DNA of 64,000 nucleotides from an uncultured delta proteobacterium (GTDB taxonomy: Bacteria; Myxococcota_A; Polyangia; Polyangiales; Polyangiaceae): contig CAIVJW010000293.1 of the NCBI GenBank assembly GCA_903906315.1, positions 23,501 through 87,500 of the forward strand, written 5' to 3'. Below are positions 1-8,329 of this stretch, one piece after another. Each line of letters begins with the position of its first letter. Positions within the stretch are counted from its first letter, which is position 1. The notes beneath the pieces were generated by a model. It worked only from the letters and a program-made list of their open reading frames with translations. It made no database searches and had not been told where the DNA came from. Made by a program: the position numbers and the translations under genes.

Positions 1-412
1 CGAGCGCGGCCGTGACGCCGTCGATCAGCGCGCGCGCGATCGCCGGGTCTCGTGCTGCGTCGTGGTAGAGCGCGCCGTGCGGCTTCACGGCGTCGACCGC
101 GATCCCCGCCGCGCGGGCGATCCAAGCGATCGCCCCGCATTGATCGGCCACGCACTCCGCGAGCGCGCTCGGCGCCATCGAGACGCTCGCGCGCCCGAAC
201 CTCGCGCGGTCCGGGTACCCCGGGTGCGCGGCGAGCGCCGCCCGCGCGCGCGCGACGCACCCGACGGCCCGTCGCATCGACCCCTCGTCGCCCGCGTGCC
301 CGCCGCACGCGACGTTGCACACCCCGGCGAGCGCGTAGAGCTCCTCGTCCTCGCCGGGAAGCTCGCCGAGGTCCACGTTGATCGTCACGCGCGCCATCCC
401 GGGCTCCGCCAT
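1..412 (-). CDS. pxpA: 5-oxoprolinase subunit A (LamB/YcsF family), N-terminal part, cut by window edge
   Basis: The 137 codons visible read as the N-terminal half of the LamB/YcsF family. PxpA acts with PxpB and PxpC in ATP-dependent cleavage of 5-oxoproline to glutamate. Family landmarks appear in order: a VDLGE segment near residue 14, VACGGHAGDE near 35, AAHPGYPD near 63 and VKPHGALYH near 110, followed by AARD. There is no stop before the left edge, so the gene continues outside the window. The start could be the ATG at 412 or an in-frame ATG at 397; the later one lies closer to the conserved core. PxpB/PxpC partners would be beyond the edge and cannot be checked. The family assignment is firm; the biochemical role is inferred from the family. 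Confidence 0.82.
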   Translation of the reverse strand, partial: MAEPGMARVTINVDLGELPGEDEELYALAGVCNVACGGHAGDEGSMRRAVGCVARARAALAAHPGYPDRARFGRASVSMAPSALAECVADQCGAIAWIARAAGIAVDAVKPHGALYHDAARDPAIARALIDGVTAAL

Positions 413-432
413 CCTCGGGCCTGCGGCGCCCG

Positions 433-1599
433 TCAGGGAGCCGTGCGGATCACCGCGTAGGTGAGGCCGTGCCACCACGGCGCCGGCTGCACGCCTGGGT
501 AGCCGCCGATCGCCACCAGCGCGAAGCCGGCGCCGTCGACGAAATCCGTCGCGTCCAGGCCGGCCTGCGCCAGGAGCGGAGCGATCGGCGTCGCCGAGGT
601 CGGCGTCGAGTCGCCGGGTGCGTGCGTGCTCAGGAACGCCTTGTCGAGCGCCCCGTACGCGACCTGGTCGAGGTCGTCGAACGGCGGCACCGGGCCCACC
701 GAGCCGAGCGAGAGCGACGACGCGACCTGCCAGGGCGCCGCGCCGTCGGTCCCCGGCGTGACGCGCACGTCCACCATCGGCAGCGCGAGGTCCGCGTGCA
801 CGACCTGGAGGCTCACGTGCCCGGGGTCGGCCGCGTGGTACACCGCGACCAGCGCGAGGGACGCCGTCGGCGCGTCCGGCCCGTAGGCGTCGCCGCACGC
901 GAGCTTCATCGACGCGTCGACGTGCGCCGGCCCGCCGAGGCAGCCCATCGGCACCATCACGAGGCTCTTGCCGCTCGTGAACGCCGACCGCGGTACGACC
1001 GGCAGCGCGGCCGTGACGACCCCCTCCGGCGGCGCCGCGAGGATCGCCGAGCAGGTCTTTCCGAGGGTCTTCGCGAGATCGCCCGCGATCACGGTCGGTC
1101 GCACGTCGACGCCGGCCGGTATCACGTCGGTCACGTCCACCGCCTCGGCGTGCGCGAACGGCAGGCCCCCCGCCGGCCACGGTGGCGCGTCGCCGTTTTC
1201 GCCGCCCGGGTGGCCGATCAAGCACAGGCGCACCGACGGATAGTCCGCGACCCCGTCGACGATCGTCAGCGTCGTGGGGCCCGGCGGGCCCGCGTCGACC
1301 GCGCTGCCTCCTGCGCCGCCCGCCCCGCCCGTGGCCGACGAGCTCGTCGTGCCCCCGCCTCCGGGCTGCCCCCCGGCGCCGCCGTACCCCCCGCCGCCCG
1401 CGGATCCCGTCGTCGTCGCGGTCGAGGTCGTCGTCGCGGCCGCGCCGCCCGCCCCGCTCGAGTCGCTCGCTGCCAGCAGATCGTGGCGGTTCGAGCACCC
1501 GGCCGCGAGCGCGACCCCGATCCCCGCGACCGCGGCCGCCCACGCGGTCGCGTTCGGGGCTTCCCGCGTCAACGCGCTTCTCCTCCGGCTCCGAACCAC
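433..1599 (-). CDS. putative outer-surface lipoprotein of unknown function
   Basis: A 388-residue exported protein that I do not recognise. The N-terminus has a basic region, a hydrophobic stretch and a lipobox (LAAGC, Cys35), so it is predicted to be lipidated. Residues about 45-105 are a low-complexity linker of Gly, Ala, Thr and Ser, the style of many myxobacterial surface lipoproteins. The rest is a globular beta-rich-looking domain with a few cysteines and no catalytic motif I can name. It is divergent from the RlmI-like gene. If that gene starts at 1614, only 14 bp separate the two starts, which is tight for two promoters and favours a later start for the neighbour. Function unknown. 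Confidence 0.7.
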   Translation of the reverse strand: MVRSRRRSALTREAPNATAWAAAVAGIGVALAAGCSNRHDLLAASDSSGAGGAAATTTSTATTTGSAGGGGYGGAGGQPGGGGTTSSSATGGAGGAGGSAVDAGPPGPTTLTIVDGVADYPSVRLCLIGHPGGENGDAPPWPAGGLPFAHAEAVDVTDVIPAGVDVRPTVIAGDLAKTLGKTCSAILAAPPEGVVTAALPVVPRSAFTSGKSLVMVPMGCLGGPAHVDASMKLACGDAYGPDAPTASLALVAVYHAADPGHVSLQVVHADLALPMVDVRVTPGTDGAAPWQVASSLSLGSVGPVPPFDDLDQVAYGALDKAFLSTHAPGDSTPTSATPIAPLLAQAGLDATDFVDGAGFALVAIGGYPGVQPAPWWHGLTYAVIRTAP

Positions 1600-1613
1600 G
1601 CATAGAGACTACC

Positions 1614-2879
1614 GTGCGCAACGTCCGAAGGAAGCAAGGTTCTCCCCCGCGACGCGACGATCGGCCCGCCGCGCCCGCGCCCAGGCCGCCGTCGGCGCCC
1701 CCGTCGGCCGCGGTGCTGACGGTCTCCGCCGCCGCGACCGTGCGGCGCGGCCACCCGTGGGTGTACCGCCAGGGCGTTGCGCGCGCGCCCGTCGGCCTCT
1801 CGACGGGCGACGTCGTCGACATCGTCGACGAGGCGGGATCGCACCTCGGCGCCGGCCTCTGGGACGCGATCTCCCCCATCGCGGCCCGCGTCTACGAGCA
1901 CGACCGCGCCGTCCGCGTCGACGTCGCGTCGATCGCGCGCCGCTTCGATCGCGCCCTCGAGCTGCGCGACGCGCTCTTCCCGGCGGGGTCGGGCACCACC
2001 GCGTTCCGCCTCTGCAACGGCGAGGGCGACCGCATCCCCGGCCTCGTCGTCGACCGCTACGGCGAGGTCGCGATCGTGCGCCTCGACGGGGCGATCCTCG
2101 ATCCCTGGCTCGACCGCCTCGCCGACCCGATAGCGGCCGCCCTCGCGCGTCGCGGCGTCCGATCCGTCGCGCTGCGCGTGGCCTCGGAGGACGGCGGCAG
2201 CAAGCTCCGGCGCCTCCGCGGCGACGACCCGCCCGACCGCGTCGTCGTCACCGAGGCCGGCGCGCGCATGGAGGTCGACCTCGCGCGCGGCCAGAAGACC
2301 GGCGCGTTTCTCGACCAGCGCGACAACCGCGTCCGCGTGCGCGCGCTCGCCGCAGGTCGCGCTCGCGTCCTCAACCTCTTCAGCTACGCCGGCGGCTTCT
2401 CGGTCGCCGCCGCGCTCGGTGGCGCCGTGCGCGTCACCTCCGTCGACGTCGCCGCCGCCGCGCACGCCACCGCGCAGCGCACGTTCCGCGAAAACGGCCT
2501 CGATCCCTCCGCGCACGCCTTCGTCACGGCCGACGCCTTCGCGTACCTCGACCAGGCCCGCGCGCGCGGCGAGCGCTTCGACCTCGTGGTCTCCGATCCG
2601 CCGAGCTTCGCGCCCAGCGAGCGCGCCCTGCAGCGGGCCCTCGCCGCCTACCGCAAGCTCCACGCGGCCGTCGCGGGCGTGCTCGCGGACGGCGGCATCC
2701 TGTGCGCCGCGTCCTGCTCGAGCCACGTCGACGCGAACGACTTCCTCGCCACGCTCGACGACGCAGCGATCGGCCGCGACGACCTCCGGGTGCGCGCGAT
2801 CCATGGTCCTCCCGAGGACCACCCCTCGCTCCCCGCGTGGCCCGAGGGGCGCTACCTGAAATTCGTCGTGCTCTGGTAG
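1614..2879 (+). CDS. class I SAM-dependent rRNA methyltransferase, RlmI-like
   Basis: The protein has the RlmI/RlmO layout: an N-terminal PUA-type segment with GHPWVYRQG, a middle domain, and a C-terminal Rossmann methyltransferase. The SAM-binding motif is LNLFSYAGGFSVAAA, and the active-site loop is VVSDPPSFAPS, a DPPSF variant of the NPPY motif. A late CSSHVDANDF segment is also typical. Family members methylate cytosine C5 in 23S rRNA; the target here is not proven. The longest plausible start is GTG 1614, but GTG 1713 puts the PUA motif at the family's usual distance from the start and leaves room for a promoter. Residues before it are proline- and arginine-rich and unlike the family. 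Confidence 0.85.
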   Translation: MRNVRRKQGSPPRRDDRPAAPAPRPPSAPPSAAVLTVSAAATVRRGHPWVYRQGVARAPVGLSTGDVVDIVDEAGSHLGAGLWDAISPIAARVYEHDRAVRVDVASIARRFDRALELRDALFPAGSGTTAFRLCNGEGDRIPGLVVDRYGEVAIVRLDGAILDPWLDRLADPIAAALARRGVRSVALRVASEDGGSKLRRLRGDDPPDRVVVTEAGARMEVDLARGQKTGAFLDQRDNRVRVRALAAGRARVLNLFSYAGGFSVAAALGGAVRVTSVDVAAAAHATAQRTFRENGLDPSAHAFVTADAFAYLDQARARGERFDLVVSDPPSFAPSERALQRALAAYRKLHAAVAGVLADGGILCAASCSSHVDANDFLATLDDAAIGRDDLRVRAIHGPPEDHPSLPAWPEGRYLKFVVLW

Positions 2880-2924
2880 CGCACGCGGGCAGCACGCGGG
2901 CAGCGCGCGGGCAGCACGCCGAAT

Positions 2925-4571
2925 TCAGAAGCCGGGGTTCGTGACCTTCGGCATCCCGCCGCCAGTGCTCGTCGGCGCGGGCGCGATCGTCGGTGCCGTC
3001 GTCGTCGGCTTCGGCAGCGGCCCGCCGAGCTTCGCCGTCGTCGGCACGTTCGGGATCGCCGTCGTCGCGCTCGGCGCGCTGCCCACCGGCGGTGCGCTCG
3101 CGATCGCCGGCGCCGCGCTCGCAGACCCGCTCGCGGCAGGCGCGCCCCCGGCCCCCGCGGATGCGGCCTGGGTCGTCGCCGCGGTCGTGGGCGCTGCGGT
3201 CGTCGTCGTCGTGGGCGAGGGATGCGGCGGGCGCGCGGAGGTCGGCTGCGCGGGCTGAGCGGGCTGGGCGGCGGGCTGGCGCGCGAACAGCATCGCCCCG
3301 GCGCCGAGCCCGCCCGCGGCGAGGAGCCCGAGCACGACCATCGCGGCGCGCCCCGTCGACGACCCTGGCGGCGCGACCACGCTGTCGGGCACGACGAACC
3401 CGGTCGCCGCGCTCGCGTGCGTGCTGTGCGTCTCGATCCGCGTCACCGCCGAGAGCTGCCCGCTCGGCGGAGCGATCGACTCGAGCGGCGGCGGGTCCGT
3501 GAGCAGGCTGGGCCGGTCGCCGCCGGCCACGGCCCCGCTCGTGTCGCCGATCTTGCGCGCGACGAGCCGGGCGTCCGCGAGCCGGATCGCGTCCTTGATC
3601 GCGTTGCGGCGCTTCTCCGCTCGGTCGCCGAGCACCGCGCGCACGAACGTCGCGAGGTCCTCGCTCTCCGAGGCCGCGGTCATCTCGGCGAGCGCGCGGT
3701 CGAGCGCCTTGGCCATCTCCTGCATCGTCTGGAAGCGACGCCCGACGTCCTTCTCGAGCGCCTGGCAGATCGCCAGGTCGAGCGACGTCGGGCAGTCCGG
3801 CCGCAGCGAGCTCGGGGGCGGCACCGGCGCGGCGTCGGTGATGCGGTGGAGCGTCGCCATGTCGTTGTCGCCGCGGAACGGGTGCTTCCCCGTCACCATC
3901 TGGTAGAGCACGATCCCGAGCGCGAAGATGTCCGTGCGCCGGTCGACCTCCTTGCCGATCGCCTGCTCCGGCGACATGAACGGGACCTTGCCCTTGAGCT
4001 GCCCCGCGTGCGTGTGGCTCGCCTCGGCCTCGGTCGCCTTCGCCACGCCGAAGTCGACGATCTTCACCACGCCGTCGTAGGTGACGAGGATGTTCTGCGG
4101 CGAGACGTCGCGGTGGACGAGGCCCACGAGCTCACCCCCGTCGTTCTTGAGCTCGTGCGCGGCGTGCAGGCCGAGCGCCGCGTGGAGCGAGACCTTCGTC
4201 GCGACGTGCAGAGGGATGCCGCCGCGGGCCCGCGCGGCCTTGTGCAGCGCCGACAGCGGCTCGCCGTCCACCCACTCCATCACGAGATACAGGACGCCCT
4301 CCTGCTCGCCGAGATCGAGGATCTCGCAGACGTGCGGGTGGCGGATGCGCGACGCGAGCTCGGCCTCGGCCAGGAACATCTGCTCGAACTGCGGGTCGTC
4401 CGAGAGCGCTGGCAGCATCGACTTGACGGCGACGATCTTCTGGAAGCCGCGGGTGCCCTTCAGGCGGGCGGCCCAGACCACGGCCATCCCGCCCTGCGCG
4501 ATCGGGACGAGGAGCTCGTAGCGGCCGAGCGTGTGGCCCGCGCCGACGTCGCCGAGGCTCTTCACGCCCAT
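2925..4571 (-). CDS. Hanks-type Ser/Thr protein kinase with C-terminal membrane anchor
   Basis: Predicted 548-residue membrane kinase. The glycine loop is at residues 25-31 (AQGGMAV), the ATP-binding Lys is K50, the catalytic loop HRDVSPQN is at 153-160, DFG is at 173-175, and the MSPEQ activation-segment motif is near 199. The HRDVSPQN form is common in myxobacterial kinases. A juxtamembrane region leads to one transmembrane segment at about 408-430. The outer tail is only Pro/Ala/Thr/Ser-rich, with no PASTA or other sensor domain visible. The start at ATG 4571 is chosen because GAGAGG lies about 6 nt upstream; ATG 4577 is only two codons earlier. Substrates are unknown. It is divergent from the cysteine-repeat lipoprotein across 290 bp. 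Confidence 0.88.
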   Translation of the reverse strand: MGVKSLGDVGAGHTLGRYELLVPIAQGGMAVVWAARLKGTRGFQKIVAVKSMLPALSDDPQFEQMFLAEAELASRIRHPHVCEILDLGEQEGVLYLVMEWVDGEPLSALHKAARARGGIPLHVATKVSLHAALGLHAAHELKNDGGELVGLVHRDVSPQNILVTYDGVVKIVDFGVAKATEAEASHTHAGQLKGKVPFMSPEQAIGKEVDRRTDIFALGIVLYQMVTGKHPFRGDNDMATLHRITDAAPVPPPSSLRPDCPTSLDLAICQALEKDVGRRFQTMQEMAKALDRALAEMTAASESEDLATFVRAVLGDRAEKRRNAIKDAIRLADARLVARKIGDTSGAVAGGDRPSLLTDPPPLESIAPPSGQLSAVTRIETHSTHASAATGFVVPDSVVAPPGSSTGRAAMVVLGLLAAGGLGAGAMLFARQPAAQPAQPAQPTSARPPHPSPTTTTTAAPTTAATTQAASAGAGGAPAASGSASAAPAIASAPPVGSAPSATTAIPNVPTTAKLGGPLPKPTTTAPTIAPAPTSTGGGMPKVTNPGF

Positions 4572-4861
4572 GCGCATCCCTCTCGCGCGCACGGCTGCCC
4601 GATCGTGGCGACGCCACGACGCTCGCCGGTCCCCGCGGAGCCTCGGTCTCGATGCACGGTCTGCCGGAGGATCGCAGAACGCCCGGGAATCCTCAAGAAG
4701 CGAGCCACACCAAGCACCCACTCGGGAAGCTGTCCGACCGACCGAGAGGGGGCAAGCCCCTAACTCGACTTTTCCCGCCGCGCGGCACCGGATAAGCTGG
4801 GAGCGTGCATCCTTCCACCTGGCGCGCGTCGCCGGCCCGCATCGTCCCGGCCGGGCTCACC

Positions 4862-7129
4862 ATGGCTCGCATCCTCGGCTTCTTCACTCTGGCGCTGGCC
4901 GCAGCGCTCGGGCAGGCCGCCTGCGGTTTCCCCGAGTACGGCGGCTTCGCGGCCGAAGGGCAGGGTGGCGCAGGAGGAGCCACGGTCGGCACCGGCGGCG
5001 CCGGCGGTCAGGCGGCGTGTGCCGCCGGGTTCGCGCATTGCTCGGCCAACCCCAAGGATAGCTGCGAGACGGATCTGCTCCGCTCGGTCGACGACTGCGG
5101 CAAGTGCGGTGTCACCTGCCCCAAGGTCAATGGCACCGCGTCGTGCAACGCGGGCGTGTGCGAGATCGCCTGTGACCCAGGCTTCGCCGACTGCGACCAG
5201 AGCGTCAAGAACGGCTGCGAGGTCGACACGACGAAGAACGTCGACCATTGCGGCGGTTGCGACAAGGCGTGCGCCGAGATTGGCGGCACGCCGTCGTGCG
5301 TGGCCGGCAAGTGCGGCGTGTCGAAGTGCGACGACGGCTTCGGCAACTGCGACGGCGACCCGAAGAACGGCTGCGAGGCGAGCTTCGCGAGCGACCCGCT
5401 GAACTGCGGCGGCTGCGGCAAGGCCTGCGTCGCCGCCAACGGCACCGGCAAGTGTGTCGGCGGCCAGTGCGCCGTCGAGACGTGCGGCGCCGGCTTCGGC
5501 GACTGCGACGGCGACTACACGACCGGCTGCGAGACCCCGACCGACGCGGACGCGAGCAACTGCGGCGCCTGCAAGAACGCCTGCGCGTACAAGAACGCCG
5601 CGGGCGTGTGCAAGGCCGGGGCGTGCGGGATGGGCGACTGCGAGAAGGGCTTTGCCGATTGCGACGCCAAGGCCGACAACGGCTGCGAGGTCTCGACCGA
5701 CGACGACAAGAAGAACTGCGGCGCGTGCAAGACGGTCTGCGCCGACAACACGCACGGCGCGGGCTCCTGCCAGGCGGGAGTCTGCGCCTTCGTGTGCTCG
5801 GCCGGCTGGGAGCACTGCAGCCCGCTGCCCGCGTTCGGCTGCGACACGCAGGTGCAGCAGGACCTCAACAACTGCGGCGCGTGCGGAAACGCCTGCTCCG
5901 TCGTGAACGGCTCGGCGATGTGCCAGGCCAAGAAGTGCAGCATCCTGGGCTGCAACCCGGGGTTCAAGGACTGCGACCTCAAGTACGAGACGGGCTGCGA
6001 GGCGCAGCTCCTCGGCGACGTGAACAACTGCGGCACGTGCGGCCACGTGTGCTCGAACCCGAACGGCGGCGCGACCTGCACGAACGGCATCTGCACCCCG
6101 TCGTGCGCCGCCGGCTCCGCGAACTGCGACGGCAACGTGGACAACGGCTGCGAGGTCGCGACGAGCAGCGACGCGGCGAACTGCGGTGGCTGCGGCAAGG
6201 TCTGCGGCAAGCAGAACACGAGCGCGTCCGCGTGCACGAACGGCTCGTGCAAGTTCACGTGCCTCCCCGGGTTCTCGGATTGCAACGGCCTGGCCGAGGA
6301 CGGCTGCGAGTCCTCGACCAACGACGACGTGTCGAACTGCGGCGGCTGCAACCTCAAGTGCACGAACGCGAACGGCACGACCAGCTGCTCGGTCGGCAAG
6401 TGCGTGCCGATCTGCAACGCCGGCGCGTCGAGCTGCGACGGCAACCCGAACAACGGGTGCGAGGCGAACACCAAGGCCGACGCGAACAACTGCGGCGGGT
6501 GCGGGGTCGTGTGCCCGGCCAACCAGCCGCAGTGCCTCAATAGCGCGTGCTTCGGCGACTGCCCGCTCGACGCCTACGAGCCGAACAACACGCCGTGGTG
6601 GCCCGTGACTCCGCCCCCCGGCGCGAACCAGAAGCCTCTCGACCCGAACAACAACGTGTGGCCCGTCAGCGGCCGGACGGCGTCGTACACCGCGAGCTTC
6701 ACCAACAACAACGACGTCGACATCTACTGGGCCAAGGTCACCGACGACCTGATGAACCTCACCGACGTCGCCCTCGAGGTGAAGCTCTCGAACGTGCCGG
6801 CGGGCGCGACGTATTCGGTCACCTCGCGCTTCTACTGCCAGGGCGGCGACCACCAGGACATGGCGATCTACAACGCGATCCCGCCCCTGTGCACGCCCGG
6901 GGCCGTGAACACCGACTGGAGCAACGCCTGGTTCAGCTGCCAGCGCGACGCCGCGTCGCCGGGGACGACGGTCGCGTTCGGCGCTGCCTGCACGATCGGC
7001 GCGAACAACCCGCCGACGATCGTCACGGACACGAGCGGCTGGCTCGAGATCGAGGTCAAGTCGATCACGCCGCCCGCGAACCCGACGTGCAACCCGTACA
7101 CGTTGCAGCTCAGGACCTACAGCCTCTGA
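4862..7129 (+). CDS. secreted lipoprotein with ten 8-cysteine repeats and a PPC-like C-terminal domain
   Basis: Predicted 755-residue surface protein. ATG 4862 gives a clean signal peptide with a lipobox ending LGQAAC; the longer ORF would place a non-signal-like extension in front. After a short Gly-rich linker come ten tandem repeats of about 51 residues, each with eight cysteines in the order C..GF.DC, NGCE, NCGGCG, C, C..G.C. The final roughly 190 residues begin DAYEPNNT and contain NDVDIYW, resembling bacterial pre-peptidase C-terminal (PPC) domains. No catalytic motif is visible. Paired cysteines suggest a disulfide-stabilised rod exposed outside the cell; this is inference. Function unknown; adhesion or matrix scaffold are possibilities. 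Confidence 0.85.
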   Translation: MARILGFFTLALAAALGQAACGFPEYGGFAAEGQGGAGGATVGTGGAGGQAACAAGFAHCSANPKDSCETDLLRSVDDCGKCGVTCPKVNGTASCNAGVCEIACDPGFADCDQSVKNGCEVDTTKNVDHCGGCDKACAEIGGTPSCVAGKCGVSKCDDGFGNCDGDPKNGCEASFASDPLNCGGCGKACVAANGTGKCVGGQCAVETCGAGFGDCDGDYTTGCETPTDADASNCGACKNACAYKNAAGVCKAGACGMGDCEKGFADCDAKADNGCEVSTDDDKKNCGACKTVCADNTHGAGSCQAGVCAFVCSAGWEHCSPLPAFGCDTQVQQDLNNCGACGNACSVVNGSAMCQAKKCSILGCNPGFKDCDLKYETGCEAQLLGDVNNCGTCGHVCSNPNGGATCTNGICTPSCAAGSANCDGNVDNGCEVATSSDAANCGGCGKVCGKQNTSASACTNGSCKFTCLPGFSDCNGLAEDGCESSTNDDVSNCGGCNLKCTNANGTTSCSVGKCVPICNAGASSCDGNPNNGCEANTKADANNCGGCGVVCPANQPQCLNSACFGDCPLDAYEPNNTPWWPVTPPPGANQKPLDPNNNVWPVSGRTASYTASFTNNNDVDIYWAKVTDDLMNLTDVALEVKLSNVPAGATYSVTSRFYCQGGDHQDMAIYNAIPPLCTPGAVNTDWSNAWFSCQRDAASPGTTVAFGAACTIGANNPPTIVTDTSGWLEIEVKSITPPANPTCNPYTLQLRTYSL
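5018..6550 (+). repeat. coding tandem repeat, ten units of about 153 bp
   Basis: Ten consecutive units inside the lipoprotein gene share eight cysteines, an NGCE or TGCE motif and an NCGGCG or NCGACG motif. Individual units have diverged at many codons, so they are old duplications rather than a recent expansion. Unit 1 (DSCETD, DCGKCG) and unit 10 (shorter tail before the last cysteine) are the most irregular. Confidence 0.88.
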
Positions 7130-7188
7130 ACGACGACGGCGCGCGCTCCTCGCAGGGCGCGCGCTGCACGTCGCGCCTTGGCTCGCGA

Positions 7189-7216
7189 CGCCCCCTGCGG
7201 GCGCGCCGCGGGGGCG
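7189..7216. terminator. GC-rich hairpin between convergent genes
   Basis: CGCCCCC at 7189-7195 pairs with GGGGGCG at 7210-7216. The enclosed bases can extend the stem. It lies in the 88-bp gap between the convergent lipoprotein (ending 7129) and PEGA/TPR gene (ending 7218). There is no T-tract on either side, so classification as an intrinsic terminator is tentative. Confidence 0.35.
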
Positions 7217-7217
7217 C

Positions 7218-8279
7218 CTAGAACCGACCGACGAGCGACATCCCGCCCGAGGCCCCGGCCGCGCCCGGTGACAGGACGATCTCTGCCTTCGACCGGTCCT
7301 TGCCGTCCTTCGCGCCGCCGCTGCTCGGGGAGAGCAGGATCAGGCCGCCGCCGACGGCCAGCCCCGTGAGGCCGACGACGAAGGTCGCCGTCGAGGCCGC
7401 GGCCATGCTCGTGCCGCTGTCGATGTCCGATTGGACGGCCGACTGCGGGACCGCGCAGCTGAGGCGGTCCGCGCCGCACTTGTCGTCGACGCGGCCGACC
7501 GCACCCGCGCGCAGGCCGTAGAAGACCCCGGACAGGGCGAGGCTGACGATGCCGACGCCGCCGACGACGTAGCCCGCCGTCCTCATCGTGCTCGACTTCT
7601 TCGGCTCGGGCTTCGGCCTCTCGTCGGGCGGAGGGGCGATCGACACCGGAGGCGCGACGACCGGGGCTTCCTCGAGCTTGAGCTTGATCTCCTTCCGATC
7701 GCGCTCCGTCACGGAGAACTCGACGTTCATGTCGACGTGACCGGGCGCGATCGCCTTGAGCTGGTGCGGGCCCGGGTTCACGGGCAGGGGCGCGCCGATG
7801 GCGGTCGCGCCGAGCGGGACGCCGTCGAGGATGACCTCGGCCCCGTTGGCGCCGGAGCCGCGCGAGAGCGTGAGCTGCGGGACGCGGGGCTCGATCGCGG
7901 TGAGGGCCTCCTGCGCCGGTCCCTCGACGTCGGCGGCCTTCGCCTCGTGCGCCTCGTGGAGCGCGAGGCGGTAGCTGCCGAGCGCCTGCACGAGGTCGCC
8001 GGTCCTCTCCTGGCAGACGGCGATGTGGAAGCGCACCTGGGGCGTCGACTTGACGACCGCGACCTCCTTGAACTCCTTCAAGGCGCGAGAGAAATCGCCG
8101 GCCGCCTCGAGCGACAGGCCTTGTCGGAACTGCTCGCGCGCCTTGTCGATCGCGGCCTTGTCGATCGCCGGCGCGGCCTGCGCGAGGGCGAACGAGGGAG
8201 CGACGGCGACCGTGCACGAGCCCAGGAGGACGGCGACGAGGGCGCGCGAGGTCGCGCGGCGGACGGGAGAAAGCCCCAT
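7218..8279 (-). CDS. exported TPR/PEGA-domain protein
   Basis: Predicted 353-residue envelope protein. An N-terminal signal peptide (residues about 1-34, ending near FALAQA) is followed by a TPR-like helical region with AREQFRQGLSLEAAGDFSRALKEF and VRFHIAVCQERTGDLVQAL style helices. A PEGA-like beta segment (AEVILDGVPLG, then NPGPHQLKAIAPGH) lies at about 160-215. Two hydrophobic segments follow near 240-262 and 285-310. The order TPR, PEGA, membrane segment recurs in many myxobacterial envelope proteins. PEGA domains are thought to be surface or peptidoglycan-associated modules. No enzyme motif. It is convergent with the cysteine-repeat gene and separated from the upstream M20 peptidase gene by 50 bp on the same strand. 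Confidence 0.75.
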   Translation of the reverse strand: MGLSPVRRATSRALVAVLLGSCTVAVAPSFALAQAAPAIDKAAIDKAREQFRQGLSLEAAGDFSRALKEFKEVAVVKSTPQVRFHIAVCQERTGDLVQALGSYRLALHEAHEAKAADVEGPAQEALTAIEPRVPQLTLSRGSGANGAEVILDGVPLGATAIGAPLPVNPGPHQLKAIAPGHVDMNVEFSVTERDRKEIKLKLEEAPVVAPPVSIAPPPDERPKPEPKKSSTMRTAGYVVGGVGIVSLALSGVFYGLRAGAVGRVDDKCGADRLSCAVPQSAVQSDIDSGTSMAAASTATFVVGLTGLAVGGGLILLSPSSGGAKDGKDRSKAEIVLSPGAAGASGGMSLVGRF

Positions 8280-8329
8280 GGGGCGAGTCTACACGACCGA
8301 GGCGCAGGGCGTCGCGTCCGCGACGCGGG

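Noticed and set aside
5018..6550. CRISPR-like repeat array
   Set aside because: The periodic signal is protein-coding, with eight conserved cysteines per unit and variable codons, not identical repeats with spacers.
4760..6853. 697-codon open frame opposite the cysteine-repeat lipoprotein
   Set aside because: Translation is Ala/Val/Arg-rich and repetitive only because the sense strand is repetitive; sense frame has signal peptide and conserved cysteines.
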